A program made the translations under genes and the position numbers. Below, in pieces: positions 27,614 to 36,222 of a stretch of 64,000 bases of DNA (position 1 is its first letter; each line of letters starts with the position of its first letter). The stretch covers positions 1 to 64,000 of the forward strand of contig NZ_QGNJ01000002.1 of assembly GCF_003336875.1 (NCBI RefSeq), given 5' to 3'. The notes beneath the pieces are model-generated. The model saw nothing but the letters and a program-made list of their open reading frames with translations. It was not told the DNA's origin and did no database searches. Source of the stretch: Oleisolibacter albus. GTDB taxonomy: Bacteria > Pseudomonadota > Alphaproteobacteria > Azospirillales > Azospirillaceae.

Positions 27614-27890
27614 CGGTGCCGTCGGGCAGGCTGTCCAGCCAGTGTTTCCAGGCCTGGAAGTGCGGGCTGGCGAAATGGGCCTCCAGCGCCGCCGGGTCGC
27701 GGAACTCTTCCCACAGATAGAAGATGGCGGGACCGCCGGGCCGCTCCTCCTCGGGCGAGCGGCCGATACGGAACTGCACGCAGCCCGGCTCGGCGCGGCT
27801 GCCGGCCACATTGGTCCGTTGCCGGTCCAGGAAGCTCTCCAGAACCGGGGGCTGCACCTCCAGCCGGATCAGGCGGACGAGACGGGACAT
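27567..27890 (-). CDS. antibiotic biosynthesis monooxygenase (ABM) domain protein
   Basis: A 107-aa single ABM-domain protein like YgiN quinol monooxygenase. It begins MSRLVRLIRLEVQP and has SRAEPGCVQFRIGRS, then AIFYLWEEFRDPAALEAHFA and HFQAWKHWLDSLP, which are standard for the dimeric ferredoxin-like fold. Such proteins act on quinols or remove reactive aromatics. Its stop is 47 bases inside the convergent RluA-type gene. It is the last gene of a three-gene minus-strand cluster. Confidence 0.88.
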   Translation of the reverse strand: MSRLVRLIRLEVQPPVLESFLDRQRTNVAGSRAEPGCVQFRIGRSPEEERPGGPAIFYLWEEFRDPAALEAHFASPHFQAWKHWLDSLPDGTVTRRALEMRPAWPED

Positions 27891-27912
27891 GGCACTCTCC
27901 TCGGGCAGGGGA

Positions 27913-28407
27913 TCAGGGGGCGGCGATGGCCGGCGGGCCGAAATCCACGCGGCCGTCGCCATGGAAGAACACGCGCGTTGTGATCCGGGTCTCGCCCGCG
28001 CGCAGCAGCCGCTCGATCTCCGGCGCCTTGTCCTCCGGCAGGTACAGGCGGAAGGTCTGGCCGGGATCGCGCAGCGGATAGGGGCACCGGGCCAGGACCG
28101 CCGCGGCGCAGGACGGCAGCCGCCGCGGCAGGGGGCGCAGGGGATCGGCCCCGTCCGGGTCCAGGCAGACGCAGGCCGCGGCGCCGGCCGTGCCGCTGTC
28201 GGCCGCGCCACCGTCGCTCCCTTCGATCTCCGGCAGGTCCAGCCGGGCCGTCAGATAATGGCCGCGCAGCAGGTCGCGGGGATCGACGCCGCGCAGGGCG
28301 ATGTCCAGGAACGGGCGGCTGTCCCGCGTCAGGGCCAGGGTCGCGGCCCAGCCGCCCAGGATCAGGGTCGGCAGCAGAAGCAGCAGGGCCGGCAGCGCGC
28401 GGCGCAT
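27913..28407 (-). CDS. GDYXXLXY domain membrane-anchored protein
   Basis: A 164-aa protein with an N-terminal membrane segment (ALPALLLLLPTLILGGWAA). Then comes LLRGHYLTARLDL, a version of the GDYxxLxY motif in which the acidic residue is His. FRLYLPEDKAPEIERLL is the second typical block. The family almost always accompanies DUF2157 proteins, as here, where the DUF2157 stop is four bases upstream. Function is unknown. Confidence 0.82.
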   Translation of the reverse strand: MRRALPALLLLLPTLILGGWAATLALTRDSRPFLDIALRGVDPRDLLRGHYLTARLDLPEIEGSDGGAADSGTAGAAACVCLDPDGADPLRPLPRRLPSCAAAVLARCPYPLRDPGQTFRLYLPEDKAPEIERLLRAGETRITTRVFFHGDGRVDFGPPAIAAP

Positions 28408-28411
28408 TGTC

Positions 28412-29584
28412 TCAGCCCTCCCCGGTCCGGATGCGCTGGCGCCCCCAGGCCATGGCCCGGCGCGCCGCCGCCCCCAGCAGGATCAGCACGGCGCCCGCCA
28501 GGATCAGCCCCAGGCCCGTGGTCATCAGCCCCGCGGCGGCGTCCAGAAAGACGATGAAGACGCGCAGCGCCACCAGCGTCACCGCCAGCCGGTACAGGCC
28601 GGGCCGCTGTGCGTGCAGCGACAAAGCGGCCACGGTGATCCACAGCAGGCAGAACAGCATGGCCTGCGCCAGCCCGTGGCCCGGCAGCGCGATCAGCCCC
28701 GGCAGGGCGGCCAGGGCGGGGCACAGGCCCAGCAGCAGGGCCAGGGGCCAGCGCCGCCGCCGGTCCGCCGATCCCGTCGTCGGTCCCGCCGCCAGCTCCG
28801 CCGCCAGCAGCAGGATTCCGGCACCGGCCATGACCAGCAGCCCTTGGCCGGTGCCGTCCGGCAGGTCGTGGGGCGAGAAGCCGTCGGTCAGCAGCAGCAG
28901 GCTGGGCAGGGCCAGGGCGGACGCCCGGCCCAGGGCCGCGGCCTGGTCCGCCCAGCCGTGGTCCAGCCGGGCCAGGGGGATCCGGGCGGCCAGGACCACG
29001 GCCATGGGCAGCACCAGGGCAGCGCCGAACAGGTGGTGTGCCGCCAGTCGGTCGGCATGGTCCGACAGGGCGGACCCCAGGAACAGCAGCAGCCCCAGGG
29101 TCCACAGGCCCCGGTGCAGCCCATGCCGGGCCAGGGCCAGGGTGAAGGGGGTGACCAGCAGCAGCCAGCCGCCCAGAAGCCCGGTCGGGCCGCCCTGCAG
29201 ATGGAAACTCTGGCCGATATGGCCGATCAGGGCCAGGGTGGAGGCGGACAGCAGCAGCAGCACGGCCTCCAGCCGCAGGCTGCCCTTCTGCTCGGCCCAG
29301 ATCCAGGCGGCGGCGCCCAGTCCCAGATTGAGCAGCAGATGCGTGCCCAGCTTCAGCCAGACCGGGATGGCGTCCCAGTTCGCCGAAATGATGGCCACCA
29401 GCCCCAAGGCCATGGCGAAACTGCCCAGCACGGCCAGCCCGTGCGACAGGCCCGGCCGCGCCTGCCCGGCCTCGAAGGCGCGGATGCGCGCGGCCGTGGC
29501 GGCATCGATCAGCCCGGCCTCGGTCCAGGCCGTCAGGCGGCGATCCATTGTTCCGGCAACGTAAGGACGGTTGAGAAGAGCCAT
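28412..29584 (-). CDS. DUF2157 polytopic membrane protein
   Basis: About 390 aa with roughly ten membrane helices. The cytosolic start RRLTAWTEAGLIDAATAARI and the following SHGLAVLGSFAMALGLVAII, then ISANWDAIP, are DUF2157 hallmarks. ATG 29584 has AGGA at good distance; ATG 29548 (MDRRL) is closer to the usual family start and is a fair alternative. It forms a tight operon with the GDYXXLXY and ABM genes. Function is unknown. Confidence 0.83.
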   Translation of the reverse strand: MALLNRPYVAGTMDRRLTAWTEAGLIDAATAARIRAFEAGQARPGLSHGLAVLGSFAMALGLVAIISANWDAIPVWLKLGTHLLLNLGLGAAAWIWAEQKGSLRLEAVLLLLSASTLALIGHIGQSFHLQGGPTGLLGGWLLLVTPFTLALARHGLHRGLWTLGLLLFLGSALSDHADRLAAHHLFGAALVLPMAVVLAARIPLARLDHGWADQAAALGRASALALPSLLLLTDGFSPHDLPDGTGQGLLVMAGAGILLLAAELAAGPTTGSADRRRRWPLALLLGLCPALAALPGLIALPGHGLAQAMLFCLLWITVAALSLHAQRPGLYRLAVTLVALRVFIVFLDAAAGLMTTGLGLILAGAVLILLGAAARRAMAWGRQRIRTGEG

Positions 29585-29657
29585 TCCCGGTCCTGGCACG
29601 CTTCGCGTTCGCGGCATCCTATCATGACGCGGACTATTGCGGAGGTGATGCGGGGCG

Positions 29658-30218
29658 TCAGGTTCCGCATTCCAGACGGAAGGCCTGGCGCAGATGCTGT
29701 TCCGCCTGCCCGGCGCCCAGATGGCCGATGCCGGCCAGCAACAGGCCAGCCAAGCCGTCATGCAGGGCGCCAAGGCGCTGGGCCGTCGCTTCCGCGTCGG
29801 GCAGCCGCCAATAACCAGATGTCATGCCCTGGCGCAACAGGGCGGTCAGGCCGGCGTCGAGGTCGGCCTGTGCCTGCGCCACCGCAGCCCGCATGGCGGG
29901 ATCGCTGGTCGCCAGGTCCACCGCCTCGGTCCACAGCTTCCAATAGATGGCCGCGTCCGGGGCGAAGGCCTTGGCGAAGTACCGCTCCAGCGCGATGTCG
30001 GCCTCCGCGTCTGCTGGAAACTGCTCTGCCGTGACGGCGGCGAAGATCGCGGCCCAGGCGGCCGCCCGCAGATCCGGCCAGCGGTAATAATGGTTCAGCA
30101 GACCGGTGCCGACACCGGCCCGCTCGGTGACGGCACGGGTGGTCGTGGCCAGCCCCTGTTCCAGCATCAGGTCAATGGTGGCCGCCAGGATGCGGTCGCG
30201 CCGGCTGGTGGTTGTCAT
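29658..30218 (-). CDS. TetR family regulator
   Basis: A 186-aa regulator with the N-terminal helix-turn-helix DRILAATIDLMLEQGLATTT followed by RAVTERAGVGTGLLNHYY, resembling BetI/AcrR types. The divergent DUF418 gene starts 121 bp away, and between them lies a pair of palindromes (30287-30325) fitting TetR operators. Autorepression with control of the DUF418 gene is the likely arrangement. Its inducer is unknown. Confidence 0.9.
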   Translation of the reverse strand: MTTTSRRDRILAATIDLMLEQGLATTTRAVTERAGVGTGLLNHYYRWPDLRAAAWAAIFAAVTAEQFPADAEADIALERYFAKAFAPDAAIYWKLWTEAVDLATSDPAMRAAVAQAQADLDAGLTALLRQGMTSGYWRLPDAEATAQRLGALHDGLAGLLLAGIGHLGAGQAEQHLRQAFRLECGT

Positions 30219-30277
30219 CTCCGCATCTCCCCGTTCCGGATCGCGCCCGCCCTGCCGCTATGCCGGGCAAGGGCGGC

Positions 30278-30325
30278 TTGACAATATTGAGCGTTTGCTC
30301 AAATGCTGTTTGAGCAAACGCTCAA
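30278..30325. promoter_or_regulatory. double TetR operator over a promoter
   Basis: TTGAGCGTTTGCTCAAA (30287-30303) and its exact reverse complement (30309-30325) flank TGCTG. Each half contains its own imperfect dyad TTGAGC-n4-GCTCAA, so two operator copies are present. A TTGACA (-35-like) at 30278-30283 directly abuts them. Location between divergent tetR and DUF418 genes supports repression of both. Confidence 0.8.
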
Positions 30326-30338
30326 CACGAGTCATACC

Positions 30339-31457
30339 ATGGCCGCCTCACATCGCAATGGCGCTGTTGATACCATCCGTACCCTGTCGCTGATCGGGAT
30401 CTGTCTGGTGAACATGCCGTTCCTTGGCCTGTCGACGGAACAGGCGATGTCACCGCCACCGGCCCTGCTCGACCGCAGCGCCGCCTTCGCCGTCGAAGCC
30501 CTGTTCCAGATGAAGTTCTTCCTGCTGTTCTCCTTTCTGTTCGGCTGGGGCATGCATATCCAGGATCTTGCCGCGCAGAAAGCCGGGGTTGCCTTCGCCG
30601 GCCGCTATGGCCGCCGGTTGGCGGGGCTGGCCCTGCTGGGCATCCTGCACGGGGTGCTGGTGTTCACCGGCGACATCCTGCTGCTCTATGCCGTGGCCGG
30701 TCTGTTGATCTGGCCCGCACGCGGTCTTCCGCCACGGCGTCTGCTGCAGCTGGCGGCGGCGATGATTCCCCTGGCGGTGGTGCTGACCCTCGCCCTGCTG
30801 CTGATCCCGGCGGGGCCGGGCGGTGTGCCGCCGACGGCCGGGTTGGGGGACAGCTATTCCGCGGCCCTCGCCGTTCGCCTGCGGGATTGGCCGCCGACCG
30901 TGCTGATGCTGATGCTGCTCCAGGGGCCGCTCGTGTTGGCGGCATTCGCGGCCGGTCTGGCCGCGGCCCGGACGACGTTCCTGACCCCCGGCAGTGCCGG
31001 GCGCCAGCGGCTGGCGGCTGCCCAGCCCGTCCTGCTCGCCATCGGCGTACCGTTGAACCTGCTCTATGCCGCCACCACCAGCGGGATGGCGGCGGTGGCG
31101 GATGGCTGGCCGGCCCTGCTGGCCGTCACCTCCATCACGCTGGGGGCGCCAGCCCTGGCCGCCGTCTATCTGCACCTGATCCTGCGGCTGTCGGACCGGA
31201 TGACGCTGCCGCCTCTCCTGGAGCGGGCCGGGCGCAATTCGCTTTCCGCCTATGTGCTTCAGGGCGTGCTGGCCGGCTTTGTCTTCGGGGGCTATGGGCT
31301 GGGCCTGTTCGGGCAGGTCGGACAGGCGGGGCTGGCCGTCATTGGCCTGCTGGTGGCGGTGGCCGCCATGCTGATCGTCGGCGTGCTGGCCGGCCGTCTT
31401 GGCCGGGGACCGCTGGAGATTCTCCTGCGCCGCATCACCTATGGTGCCGCCGGCTGA
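30339..31457 (+). CDS. DUF418 family membrane protein
   Basis: A 372-aa protein with about eight to ten membrane helices. RTLSLIGICLVNMPFLG near residue 10 and FFLLFSFLFGWGMHIQ near 65 are typical of DUF418, and AGRNSLSAYVLQGVLAG near 300 is the C-terminal DUF418 block. The family includes YeiB and its role is unknown, with an acyltransferase-like fold suggested. ATG 30339 is preferred to 30303, since the latter lies inside the operator. Expected to be controlled by the divergent TetR protein. Confidence 0.88.
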   Translation: MAASHRNGAVDTIRTLSLIGICLVNMPFLGLSTEQAMSPPPALLDRSAAFAVEALFQMKFFLLFSFLFGWGMHIQDLAAQKAGVAFAGRYGRRLAGLALLGILHGVLVFTGDILLLYAVAGLLIWPARGLPPRRLLQLAAAMIPLAVVLTLALLLIPAGPGGVPPTAGLGDSYSAALAVRLRDWPPTVLMLMLLQGPLVLAAFAAGLAAARTTFLTPGSAGRQRLAAAQPVLLAIGVPLNLLYAATTSGMAAVADGWPALLAVTSITLGAPALAAVYLHLILRLSDRMTLPPLLERAGRNSLSAYVLQGVLAGFVFGGYGLGLFGQVGQAGLAVIGLLVAVAAMLIVGVLAGRLGRGPLEILLRRITYGAAG

Positions 31458-31626
31458 CAGACATCACCGGCCGGGGGCCTTCTCCCGGGGAGGCCCGGAG
31501 CGCAAGGGGGGCCGTGGCCGCGACCGGGGGCAATCGGCACGGTTCCCGGTCCATCGCAACAATCGGGTCGTTCTGCCCGCGCCGATCCCGTATCTGCCCT
31601 TCCACCATCACGGAGGATTTTCGACC

Positions 31627-32379
31627 ATGCAGATGACGGGCAAGACAATCATCGTGACCGGCGCCAGCAGCGGAATCGGCGAGGCCACCGCCAGGCTTCT
31701 GGCGCAGCAGGGGGCCAATGTGGTGCTGGGCGCGCGCCGCGCCGGGCTGCTCGACCAGCATGTGGCCCGCATCACGGCCGATGGCGGCACGGCTGTCGCC
31801 GTTGCCGGGGATGTCGAGCAGGAAGCCTATCACGCGACCCTGGTGCAACAGGCGCTCGACCGGTTCGGACGGCTTGATGGCGCCTTCAACAACGCCGGCA
31901 TCACCGGGGACCTCGGCCCCATCCCCGAGATGGACAGCGCCACCTGGCACAAGGTGATCGGGGTCAACCTGACATCGGCCTTCTATGCGGCCAAGCATCA
32001 GATTCCGGCCATGCTCTCCGCGGGCGGCGGCTCGGTCGTGTTCACGTCCTCCTTCGTGGGCCATACGATCGGCCTGCCGGGCATGGGCGCCTATGCTGCG
32101 GCGAAGGCCGGACTCATCGGTCTTGTGCAGGTGCTGGCCGCCGAGCACGGGCCGGCGGGACTGCGCGCCAACGCCCTTCTGCCCGGCGGCACGCTGACGC
32201 CGATGGCCGGGGACGATCCCGGTTTCCACGCGGTCGTGCGGGCCATGCATGCCCTGAAGCGCATGGCCGCACCGGAAGAGATCGCCCGTGCCGCCCTGTT
32301 CCTGCTGTCCGACGCCGCCTCCTTCATCACGGGCACGGCGCTGCTGGCCGATGGCGGGAACTCGATCACCAAGCTCTAG
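31627..32379 (+). CDS. short-chain dehydrogenase/reductase
   Basis: A 250-aa classical SDR. TGASSGIG near residue 11 binds NAD(P), NNAGITGD near 87, catalytic Ser in FTSSFVG near 139, and Tyr/Lys in YAAAKAG near 154. The C-terminal FITGTALLADGGNS is standard. GGAGG precedes ATG 31627 by about ten bases. Substrate is unknown. It is convergent with the AraC-type regulator and 169 bp after the DUF418 gene. Confidence 0.92.
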   Translation: MQMTGKTIIVTGASSGIGEATARLLAQQGANVVLGARRAGLLDQHVARITADGGTAVAVAGDVEQEAYHATLVQQALDRFGRLDGAFNNAGITGDLGPIPEMDSATWHKVIGVNLTSAFYAAKHQIPAMLSAGGGSVVFTSSFVGHTIGLPGMGAYAAAKAGLIGLVQVLAAEHGPAGLRANALLPGGTLTPMAGDDPGFHAVVRAMHALKRMAAPEEIARAALFLLSDAASFITGTALLADGGNSITKL

Positions 32380-32421
32380 CTGTGCCAATCAATGGGCCAC
32401 TATCGGGCATTGCGCGCAGGG

Positions 32422-33435
32422 TCAGCGCAAGCTGCGGGGCGGAGCGCCGAACCAGCGCCGGACCGCCCGGCTCAGAATCGCCTGGTCGGCATAGCCGAGA
32501 TGATAGGTGATGGCACCGAGGGACTGCCGTCCGTCCGCCAGAAGCGCCTTTGCCCGCTCCCGTCGCATATCGTCCAAAATCCGGGCGAAGCTCGTGCCTT
32601 CCGCAGTCAGCGCCCGCTGCAGGGAGCGTTGGGAAATCCCCAGATGCTTCGCGATCGTCGCCAGCGGCGGCGGTCCGCCCGCCAGATTGGCGTCCAGGAC
32701 GGCGCGGACCCGGTCGCAGAGGCGGTCGCACGGCGGCAGGGCGGCGACATAGTGCGCGGCGGCACCTTCGAGATGCGAAAGCAGGCGTGTCTCCGGCGCC
32801 TTGTGCAGCCCTCGCAATGCCGCAATGGCGAAATGGAGTCCAGGCTGGGCCGCCTCGAAGTCGATCGAGGGGCCGAAGACCGGTTGCAGCATGGTCATGT
32901 CCGTGGGCGGACTGCCGGGCAGCGTGGCCCGCTCCGGGAGAACCCCGGTACCGAATAAGCGGCCGGGTAGAAGTGCGAGATGGGCGAGAGACCAGATGAT
33001 GCCCGCCTCCAGCCCGGCCTGATCTGTGCCGGCCTGCAATCTGCCTTCGTAGGAAAGGCGCAAATGCCCGGCTGTGCGGGTCTGTCCGATGCGCGCACGC
33101 TGGTTCAGGAGCCGGCTGAACCGGGCCACCTGATCGAACGCCTCGGCCGGTGTTGCTGCATGGGAAATCACCTCGCCCAGCAGACCGAGTTTGTCGACGG
33201 GCACCTGCAGAGCCAGAATCGCCCCGATGTCACTGCCGCCATGACGCAGGGCAAGAAGCGACCAGAGGTGCAGCAGGACGCGCTCGTTGAGGCGGGCCGA
33301 AACGGGTTGATCGGCCAGCGCCCCGCTTATCGTCCGGACGTCGCTTCTGGAAACGAGGCCGGCCCGCAGCGCGGCTGCGGAAATGGTATCGAAAAGTTCG
33401 CGCGCGGCTGTCACGCCGGGACATAACGTCAGCAT
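32422..33435 (-). CDS. AraC family transcriptional regulator
   Basis: A 337-aa regulator with an N-terminal effector domain of the arabinose-binding-like type (PVDKLGLLGEVISHAATPAE, then FDQVARFSRLLNQRA). The C-terminal AraC domain has IAKHLGISQRSLQRALTAEG and LGAITYHLGYADQAILSRA as its two helix-turn-helix motifs. ATG 33435 is chosen because an upstream reading would include the operator-like repeats. It is divergent from the alpha/beta hydrolase gene and probably activates it. Closest analogues (OruR/ArgR type) respond to small metabolites. Confidence 0.9.
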   Translation of the reverse strand: MLTLCPGVTAARELFDTISAAALRAGLVSRSDVRTISGALADQPVSARLNERVLLHLWSLLALRHGGSDIGAILALQVPVDKLGLLGEVISHAATPAEAFDQVARFSRLLNQRARIGQTRTAGHLRLSYEGRLQAGTDQAGLEAGIIWSLAHLALLPGRLFGTGVLPERATLPGSPPTDMTMLQPVFGPSIDFEAAQPGLHFAIAALRGLHKAPETRLLSHLEGAAAHYVAALPPCDRLCDRVRAVLDANLAGGPPPLATIAKHLGISQRSLQRALTAEGTSFARILDDMRRERAKALLADGRQSLGAITYHLGYADQAILSRAVRRWFGAPPRSLR

Positions 33436-33441
33436 GGCGTC

Positions 33442-33479
33442 GAAAATCAAATGTTTGGCGCGGAAAATCAAATCCTTTG
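33442..33479. promoter_or_regulatory. AraC-type tandem operator half-sites
   Basis: GAAAATCAAAT occurs at 33442-33452 and again at 33463-33473, exactly 21 bp apart (two helical turns), each followed by a near-match to TTTG. Such direct repeats, facing the divergent hydrolase gene, are the usual binding pattern of AraC-type activators. Confidence 0.7.
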
Positions 33480-33533
33480 CCAGAAGTGCGCTAGGCTTCT
33501 GTCTCCGCAACCCACATCGCAGGAGGCCCGACC

Positions 33534-34706
33534 ATGACGGATCTCGCGACCCCCGCTGCCGTCACCGGCACCCGTCGCCTGTTTGGCGACCAGACCTTTC
33601 ATTTCCAGGCCTTGCGTGTTCTCAACGATGTCGCGGCCGGCGGGGCGGACGTGAACGAGGTGCTTGAGACCATCGCCCATATTCCCGAAGGGGATGCCGG
33701 TGCCTGGTATGATGCGTTCTCCGCCACGGCGCGGCGCAACGAAGACCGCGTGCGTGACAATCGTGATCCGATCAGCAGAGGACTCGGGCTGCAGCGTGCC
33801 CATACCTATTGGCGGACGGCCGAATTCCTGCTCCCGCCCGCCGATCCGCGCCGCGAGATTGCCTGGTCCGCCCAGATTGCCACCTTCGATGCCGGACTAC
33901 AGGCGCTCGGCGTTCCCTTCGAGCGGTTCGAGGTTCCTTATGAAAATGGCCGCCTGCGTGCGATTTTCTATCCGGCCCCGGGTGGCGACCAGCAGCCCCT
34001 CATCCTCTTTGTCGGCGGGTATGACAGCACACTGGAAGAACTCTATTTCATGCTGGCGAAGGACGCCAATGACAGGGGCTACAATGTCCTGACCTATGAA
34101 GGCCCCGGCCAGGGTGCTGCGCTGCGTCGTCATGGGCTGTCCTTTACCCACGCATGGGAAAAGCCGAACGGCGCCGTTCTCGACCATTTCCTGGCCCACT
34201 ATGCCAAGCCGCCGGGGATCGTTCTGGTCGGCATGAGCATGGGGGGCTATCTCGCACCGCGCGCGGCGGCGTTCGACGCGCGGATCGACGGTCTGGTCGC
34301 CTTTGACGTGCTGTTCGATTTCGGTGCGCTGTGCCAGGCCTATGGCGCACTGGCTGCGGACCCGGTCAAAGGCCGGCTTCCGGGTGTGAAATGGGCCATG
34401 GAGAACGGCTGCTGGACCTTCGGGGTCGGCAGCGTTGCGGACTTGCTGGCGGCGAGTTCGGCTTACACGCTGGCGCCCGTTGCCCACAGGATCGGGGCAG
34501 ATGTTCTGGTTCTGGCCGGCGCCTCGGATCACTTCGTTCCCCTGTCGCAGGTCGATGCCTTCACCTCCGCGCTGAAACAGGCCCGTTCGGTCGAAATACA
34601 GGTCTACGATCAAGCCTCCGGCGGAGCCGAGCATTGCCAACTCGGGGCAACGACGCTGTGGCACGCCACGTTCTTCGACTGGATGCGCCGCCGTTTCGGT
34701 TCCTAA
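33534..34706 (+). CDS. alpha/beta hydrolase (FrsA/DUF1100-like)
   Basis: A 390-aa hydrolase with an N-terminal helical cap of about 150 residues (ISRGLGLQRAHTYWRTAEFL) followed by the fold LILFVGGYDSTLEEL. The nucleophile Ser235 is in GMSMGG. Asp is likely in AGASDHFVPL near 330, and His in GGAEHCQLGA near 364. Overall it resembles 2,6-dihydropseudooxynicotine hydrolase and related C-C bond hydrolases. GGAGG precedes ATG 33534. Third-position GC is lower than in the core genes, hinting at transfer. It is probably activated by the divergent AraC protein. Substrate unknown. Confidence 0.85.
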   Translation: MTDLATPAAVTGTRRLFGDQTFHFQALRVLNDVAAGGADVNEVLETIAHIPEGDAGAWYDAFSATARRNEDRVRDNRDPISRGLGLQRAHTYWRTAEFLLPPADPRREIAWSAQIATFDAGLQALGVPFERFEVPYENGRLRAIFYPAPGGDQQPLILFVGGYDSTLEELYFMLAKDANDRGYNVLTYEGPGQGAALRRHGLSFTHAWEKPNGAVLDHFLAHYAKPPGIVLVGMSMGGYLAPRAAAFDARIDGLVAFDVLFDFGALCQAYGALAADPVKGRLPGVKWAMENGCWTFGVGSVADLLAASSAYTLAPVAHRIGADVLVLAGASDHFVPLSQVDAFTSALKQARSVEIQVYDQASGGAEHCQLGATTLWHATFFDWMRRRFGS

Positions 34707-35162
34707 TTGGTGCACGACATATTATGTGCAACAGGACTGACGGTCGGATCCACCCCGGCCCATGTCACGGTGCCGGGGGAGCACAGGTGCTCGCCCTTAT
34801 GGAGGAGCGTCGCCGCCGCTTCCGTTCACAGGGGGCCGCTGGTTGATGCATGCGGCAGGGTGACCCGGCCGTTCGGGCCGTTCGATTCCGATGGAGACGC
34901 CCCACAGCGTCATGACGCCGTCCGGATCAGGTGTCGTCAATCTCCCCGGTCCGGTGCGAAAGTGCGAATCGTCGGTCTGCAATCGCTCCGCGATCACGCC
35001 CGCCCCGGTGCGCCGCCTCGCCGGCGTGACGCACCGGGGCGCCACCTGTCGGGGGAGACGGATGCGTGCGCACCGGCATTCGCAGGGAGAGCGGTTCCGC
35101 AAGCTGTCCACCGTTTCCGGAGGGAAATCGGCATCACCGCGATGCCCAGCTTGGGATTGAAA
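34707..35162. other. 455-bp gap with a strong hairpin
   Basis: No convincing gene in either strand. The only clear structure is a hairpin with perfect 11-bp arms, GCCCCGGTGCG (35002-35012) and CGCACCGGGGC (35030-35040), and a 17-nt loop. It lacks a T run, so it is not a classical terminator. The gap separates the accessory stretch from tRNA-Ser. Confidence 0.5.
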
Positions 35163-35253
35163 TGGCGGAGGGGATGAGATTCGAACTCACGATACGGTTT
35201 TGCCGTATACCCGCTTTCCAGGCGAGCGCCTTCAACCACTCGGCCACCCCTCC
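35163..35253 (-). tRNA. tRNA-Ser (GGA)
   Basis: A 91-nt minus-strand class II tRNA with acceptor GGAGGGG pairing CCCCTCC, the TGGCCGAGTGGTTGAAGG D region, an anticodon loop reading CTGGAAA (anticodon GGA), a long variable arm, T arm GAGTTCGAATCTC, and encoded CCA. Confidence 0.96.
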
Positions 35254-35354
35254 GCTGGAACGGAGGCGGACCCTAATCAAGCCGCTCCGTCCGGTCAAGC
35301 GCAGAATTTCCACCCCGTACCCTTTGTGGAACCAGCCCCGGGTCGGCCCGGGAG

Positions 35355-36062
35355 TCAGCCCTCCGCCGGCTGAGTCTGGCGGGCGCCGAAGATGCTGGTG
35401 CCCACGCGCACATGGCTGGCGCCCAGGCGCACCGCCACCTCGTAGTCGCCGCTCATGCCCATGGACAGGCCGGGCACGAAATGGCGCCTGGCCAGATCGG
35501 CCAGCAGGGCGAAGTGCAGGGCCGCTTCCTCCTCGGCGGGGGGAATGCACATCAGGCCGCTGACGGGAATGCCGTAGTCGGCCTTGCAGGCCGCCAGGAA
35601 GGCGCCGACCTCCGCCGGGGGGATGCCGGCCTTCTGCGGCTCCTCGCCGGTATTGACCTCGACGAAGAATTGCGGCCAGCGGTTCTGCTTGCGGCATTCG
35701 GCCGCCAGGGCCTGGGCCAGCTTGGGCCGGTCCACCGTCTGGATCACGTCGAACAGGGCCACCGCCTCCTTGACCTTGTTGGTCTGCAGCGGGCCGATCA
35801 GATGCAGCTCGACATCGGGATAGTCGGCCTTGAGATCGGTCCATTTGGCCTTGGCCTCCTGCACCCGGTTCTCCCCGAACACGCGCTGGCCGGCGACCAG
35901 GGCGGCCCGCAGCTTTTCCACCGGCTGCACCTTGCTGACGGCCACCAGGGTCACGCCCCGCGGGTCGCGCCCCACCTGCTCCGCCGCCGTGCCGATGCGG
36001 GCGCGGACCTCGGCCAGATTGGCGGCGACATCATCGGAGGGGGGAAGGGGGCTGTGCGACAT
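35355..36062 (-). CDS. YggS family pyridoxal phosphate homeostasis protein
   Basis: A 235-aa PLP-binding barrel. LVAVSKVQP near residue 38 has the PLP Lys, FGENRVQEAKAKW near 62, and ELHLIGPLQTNKVKEA near 85 are conserved. The C-terminal SMGMSGDYEVAVRLGASHVR is diagnostic. The family has no catalytic activity and buffers PLP for other enzymes. It starts at ATG 36062, divergent from the porin gene 160 bp away. Confidence 0.96.
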   Translation of the reverse strand: MSHSPLPPSDDVAANLAEVRARIGTAAEQVGRDPRGVTLVAVSKVQPVEKLRAALVAGQRVFGENRVQEAKAKWTDLKADYPDVELHLIGPLQTNKVKEAVALFDVIQTVDRPKLAQALAAECRKQNRWPQFFVEVNTGEEPQKAGIPPAEVGAFLAACKADYGIPVSGLMCIPPAEEEAALHFALLADLARRHFVPGLSMGMSGDYEVAVRLGASHVRVGTSIFGARQTQPAEG

Positions 36063-36222
36063 GGCGGGGCTTCCGGATCGGCTGAGGGTGGACAAAGTCG
36101 GCCGGGACGGCGACCTTTGCCATGGCCGGCGGCATGGGGGCTTGCCACCACCCCGCCGCCTGTGCCACAGCGCCCACCTAGTCCGTTTTCGCGTTCTCTT
36201 CAACTGCCGCCCGCGAGAGCCC

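Noticed and set aside
34797-35111. Minus-strand frame of 104 codons in the gap before tRNA-Ser
   Set aside because: No start context, no recognisable motif, spans the hairpin; treated as noncoding.
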